Below, piece by piece: positions 5,426 to 5,794 of a DNA stretch of 5,794 nucleotides. The notes under the pieces are model-generated. The model did no database searches, was not told where the DNA came from, and worked only from the letters and a program-made list of their open reading frames with translations. The position numbers and the translations under genes are program-made. The stretch covers positions 1 through 5,794 of the forward strand of contig CAJYRE010000578.1 of assembly GCA_913776675.1 (NCBI GenBank). Direction: 5' to 3'. The DNA is from Rhizobiaceae bacterium. Its GTDB lineage: Bacteria; Pseudomonadota; Alphaproteobacteria; Rhizobiales; Rhizobiaceae. Numbering within the stretch: the first letter of the stretch is position 1; each line of letters opens with the position of its first letter.

Positions 5426-5794
5426 TGGTCAATCAAGTCTTGAATTTTCATCGTCTTGCCGGTGCGTTTGTTGTGGCGTGCGGATCTCTCGCCTTGTCCG
5501 GTTTGCCCGGTAGCCAAGCGCAGGCGCAAAGTGCATCACCTGCTGCGACAACCAAGGCGCAGAATGCCGTGCCTGCCGCGAATGCCACCGCCGATGAAAT
5601 CCAGCGGTTTTGCACCAGCATTGCCGATCCGGCCCGTGATCAGCGTTATCTTCTGCAAAAGCAGGATCTGGAAAAGCTGCAGGCGGACGTGAACGACCGC
5701 ATCAAGACGCTGGAAAAGCGCAAAGCTGAATATCAGGACTGGCTGTCACGCCGCAATGACTTCATGCAGCGCGCCGAGGCCGGCGTGATCGACA
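5422..5794 (+). CDS. motE: MotE-like periplasmic chaperone of the flagellar motor, N-terminal part (3' truncated by window)
   Basis: In Sinorhizobium meliloti MotE is a periplasmic chaperone specific for the motor protein MotC, and its gene follows flgI; the position here is the same. The frame runs open from the ATG at 5422 to the window edge (124 full codons) and overlaps the flgI stop by 4 bases. GGAG at 5407-5410 is a plausible ribosome site; a second ATG at 5425 is an alternative start. Seen: an N-terminal hydrophobic segment (about 12-29) with possible cleavage after SQAQA (31-35), an Ala/Thr-rich linker (36-58), a short block DEIQRFCTSIADPARDQRYL (58-77), then a strongly charged helical stretch (LQKQDLEKLQADVNDRI onwards, about 78-120) with coiled-coil character. 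C64 is the only cysteine in the expected mature part seen so far. C20, preceded by VVA, could be read as a lipobox, but the hydrophobic core before it is short. Assignment rests on gene order and overall build. Confidence 0.85.
   Translation, partial: MMVNQVLNFHRLAGAFVVACGSLALSGLPGSQAQAQSASPAATTKAQNAVPAANATADEIQRFCTSIADPARDQRYLLQKQDLEKLQADVNDRIKTLEKRKAEYQDWLSRRNDFMQRAEAGVID

Noticed and set aside
5456..5692. Plus-strand open frame of 78 codons near the right edge
   Set aside because: It is out of frame with the MotE-like gene that starts at 5422 and overlaps flgI; its Arg/Pro/Cys-rich translation looks like a frame shadow.

Overview
This window is a stretch of flagellar basal-body genes, all on the + strand. 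It most likely comes from an alphaproteobacterium of the Rhizobiaceae (Rhizobium/Agrobacterium/Sinorhizobium type). The gene order is fliI - unnamed membrane protein - flgB - flgC - fliE - flgG - flgA - flgI - motE. To my knowledge this is the arrangement in the main rhizobial flagellar cluster. Three further traits fit: a MotE-like gene directly after flgI, a short FlgA, and the lack of fliJ behind fliI. The assignment rests on recognised protein families and gene order, not on a database search.

Layout: bases 1-932 hold the 3' two-thirds of fliI, the ATPase of the flagellar type III export apparatus; its N-terminus lies outside the window. Overlapping its end is a 191-residue protein (922-1497) with one membrane segment and a periplasmic C-terminal domain, to which I can give no established function. 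A strong intrinsic terminator (1520-1548) closes this transcription unit. The 277-base gap that follows (1498-1774) is the only sizeable non-coding stretch. It holds the terminator, a second GC-rich hairpin, an AT-rich section that probably contains the flgB promoter, and two overlapping inverted repeats next to the flgB start codon.

From 1775 to the right edge six complete genes and one partial gene are packed with gaps of 3 to 18 bases or 4-base ATGA overlaps, which indicates one operon. FlgB, FlgC and FlgG are rod proteins and FliE joins the MS ring to the rod; all four are exported by the FliI-energised apparatus. FlgA and FlgI carry Sec signal peptides; FlgA is the periplasmic chaperone that helps FlgI form the P ring around the rod. 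The last gene, cut by the window end at 5794, matches MotE, a periplasmic chaperone for the motor protein MotC, so rod and P-ring assembly are linked genetically to motor function.

Most of this is an ordinary, intact flagellar operon. I see no mobile element, CRISPR array, RNA gene or broken gene. The points worth a second look are the uncharacterised membrane protein, the competing hairpins over the flgB ribosome binding site, the absence of cysteine from FlgI, and the MotE-like gene with a conserved-looking periplasmic cysteine.
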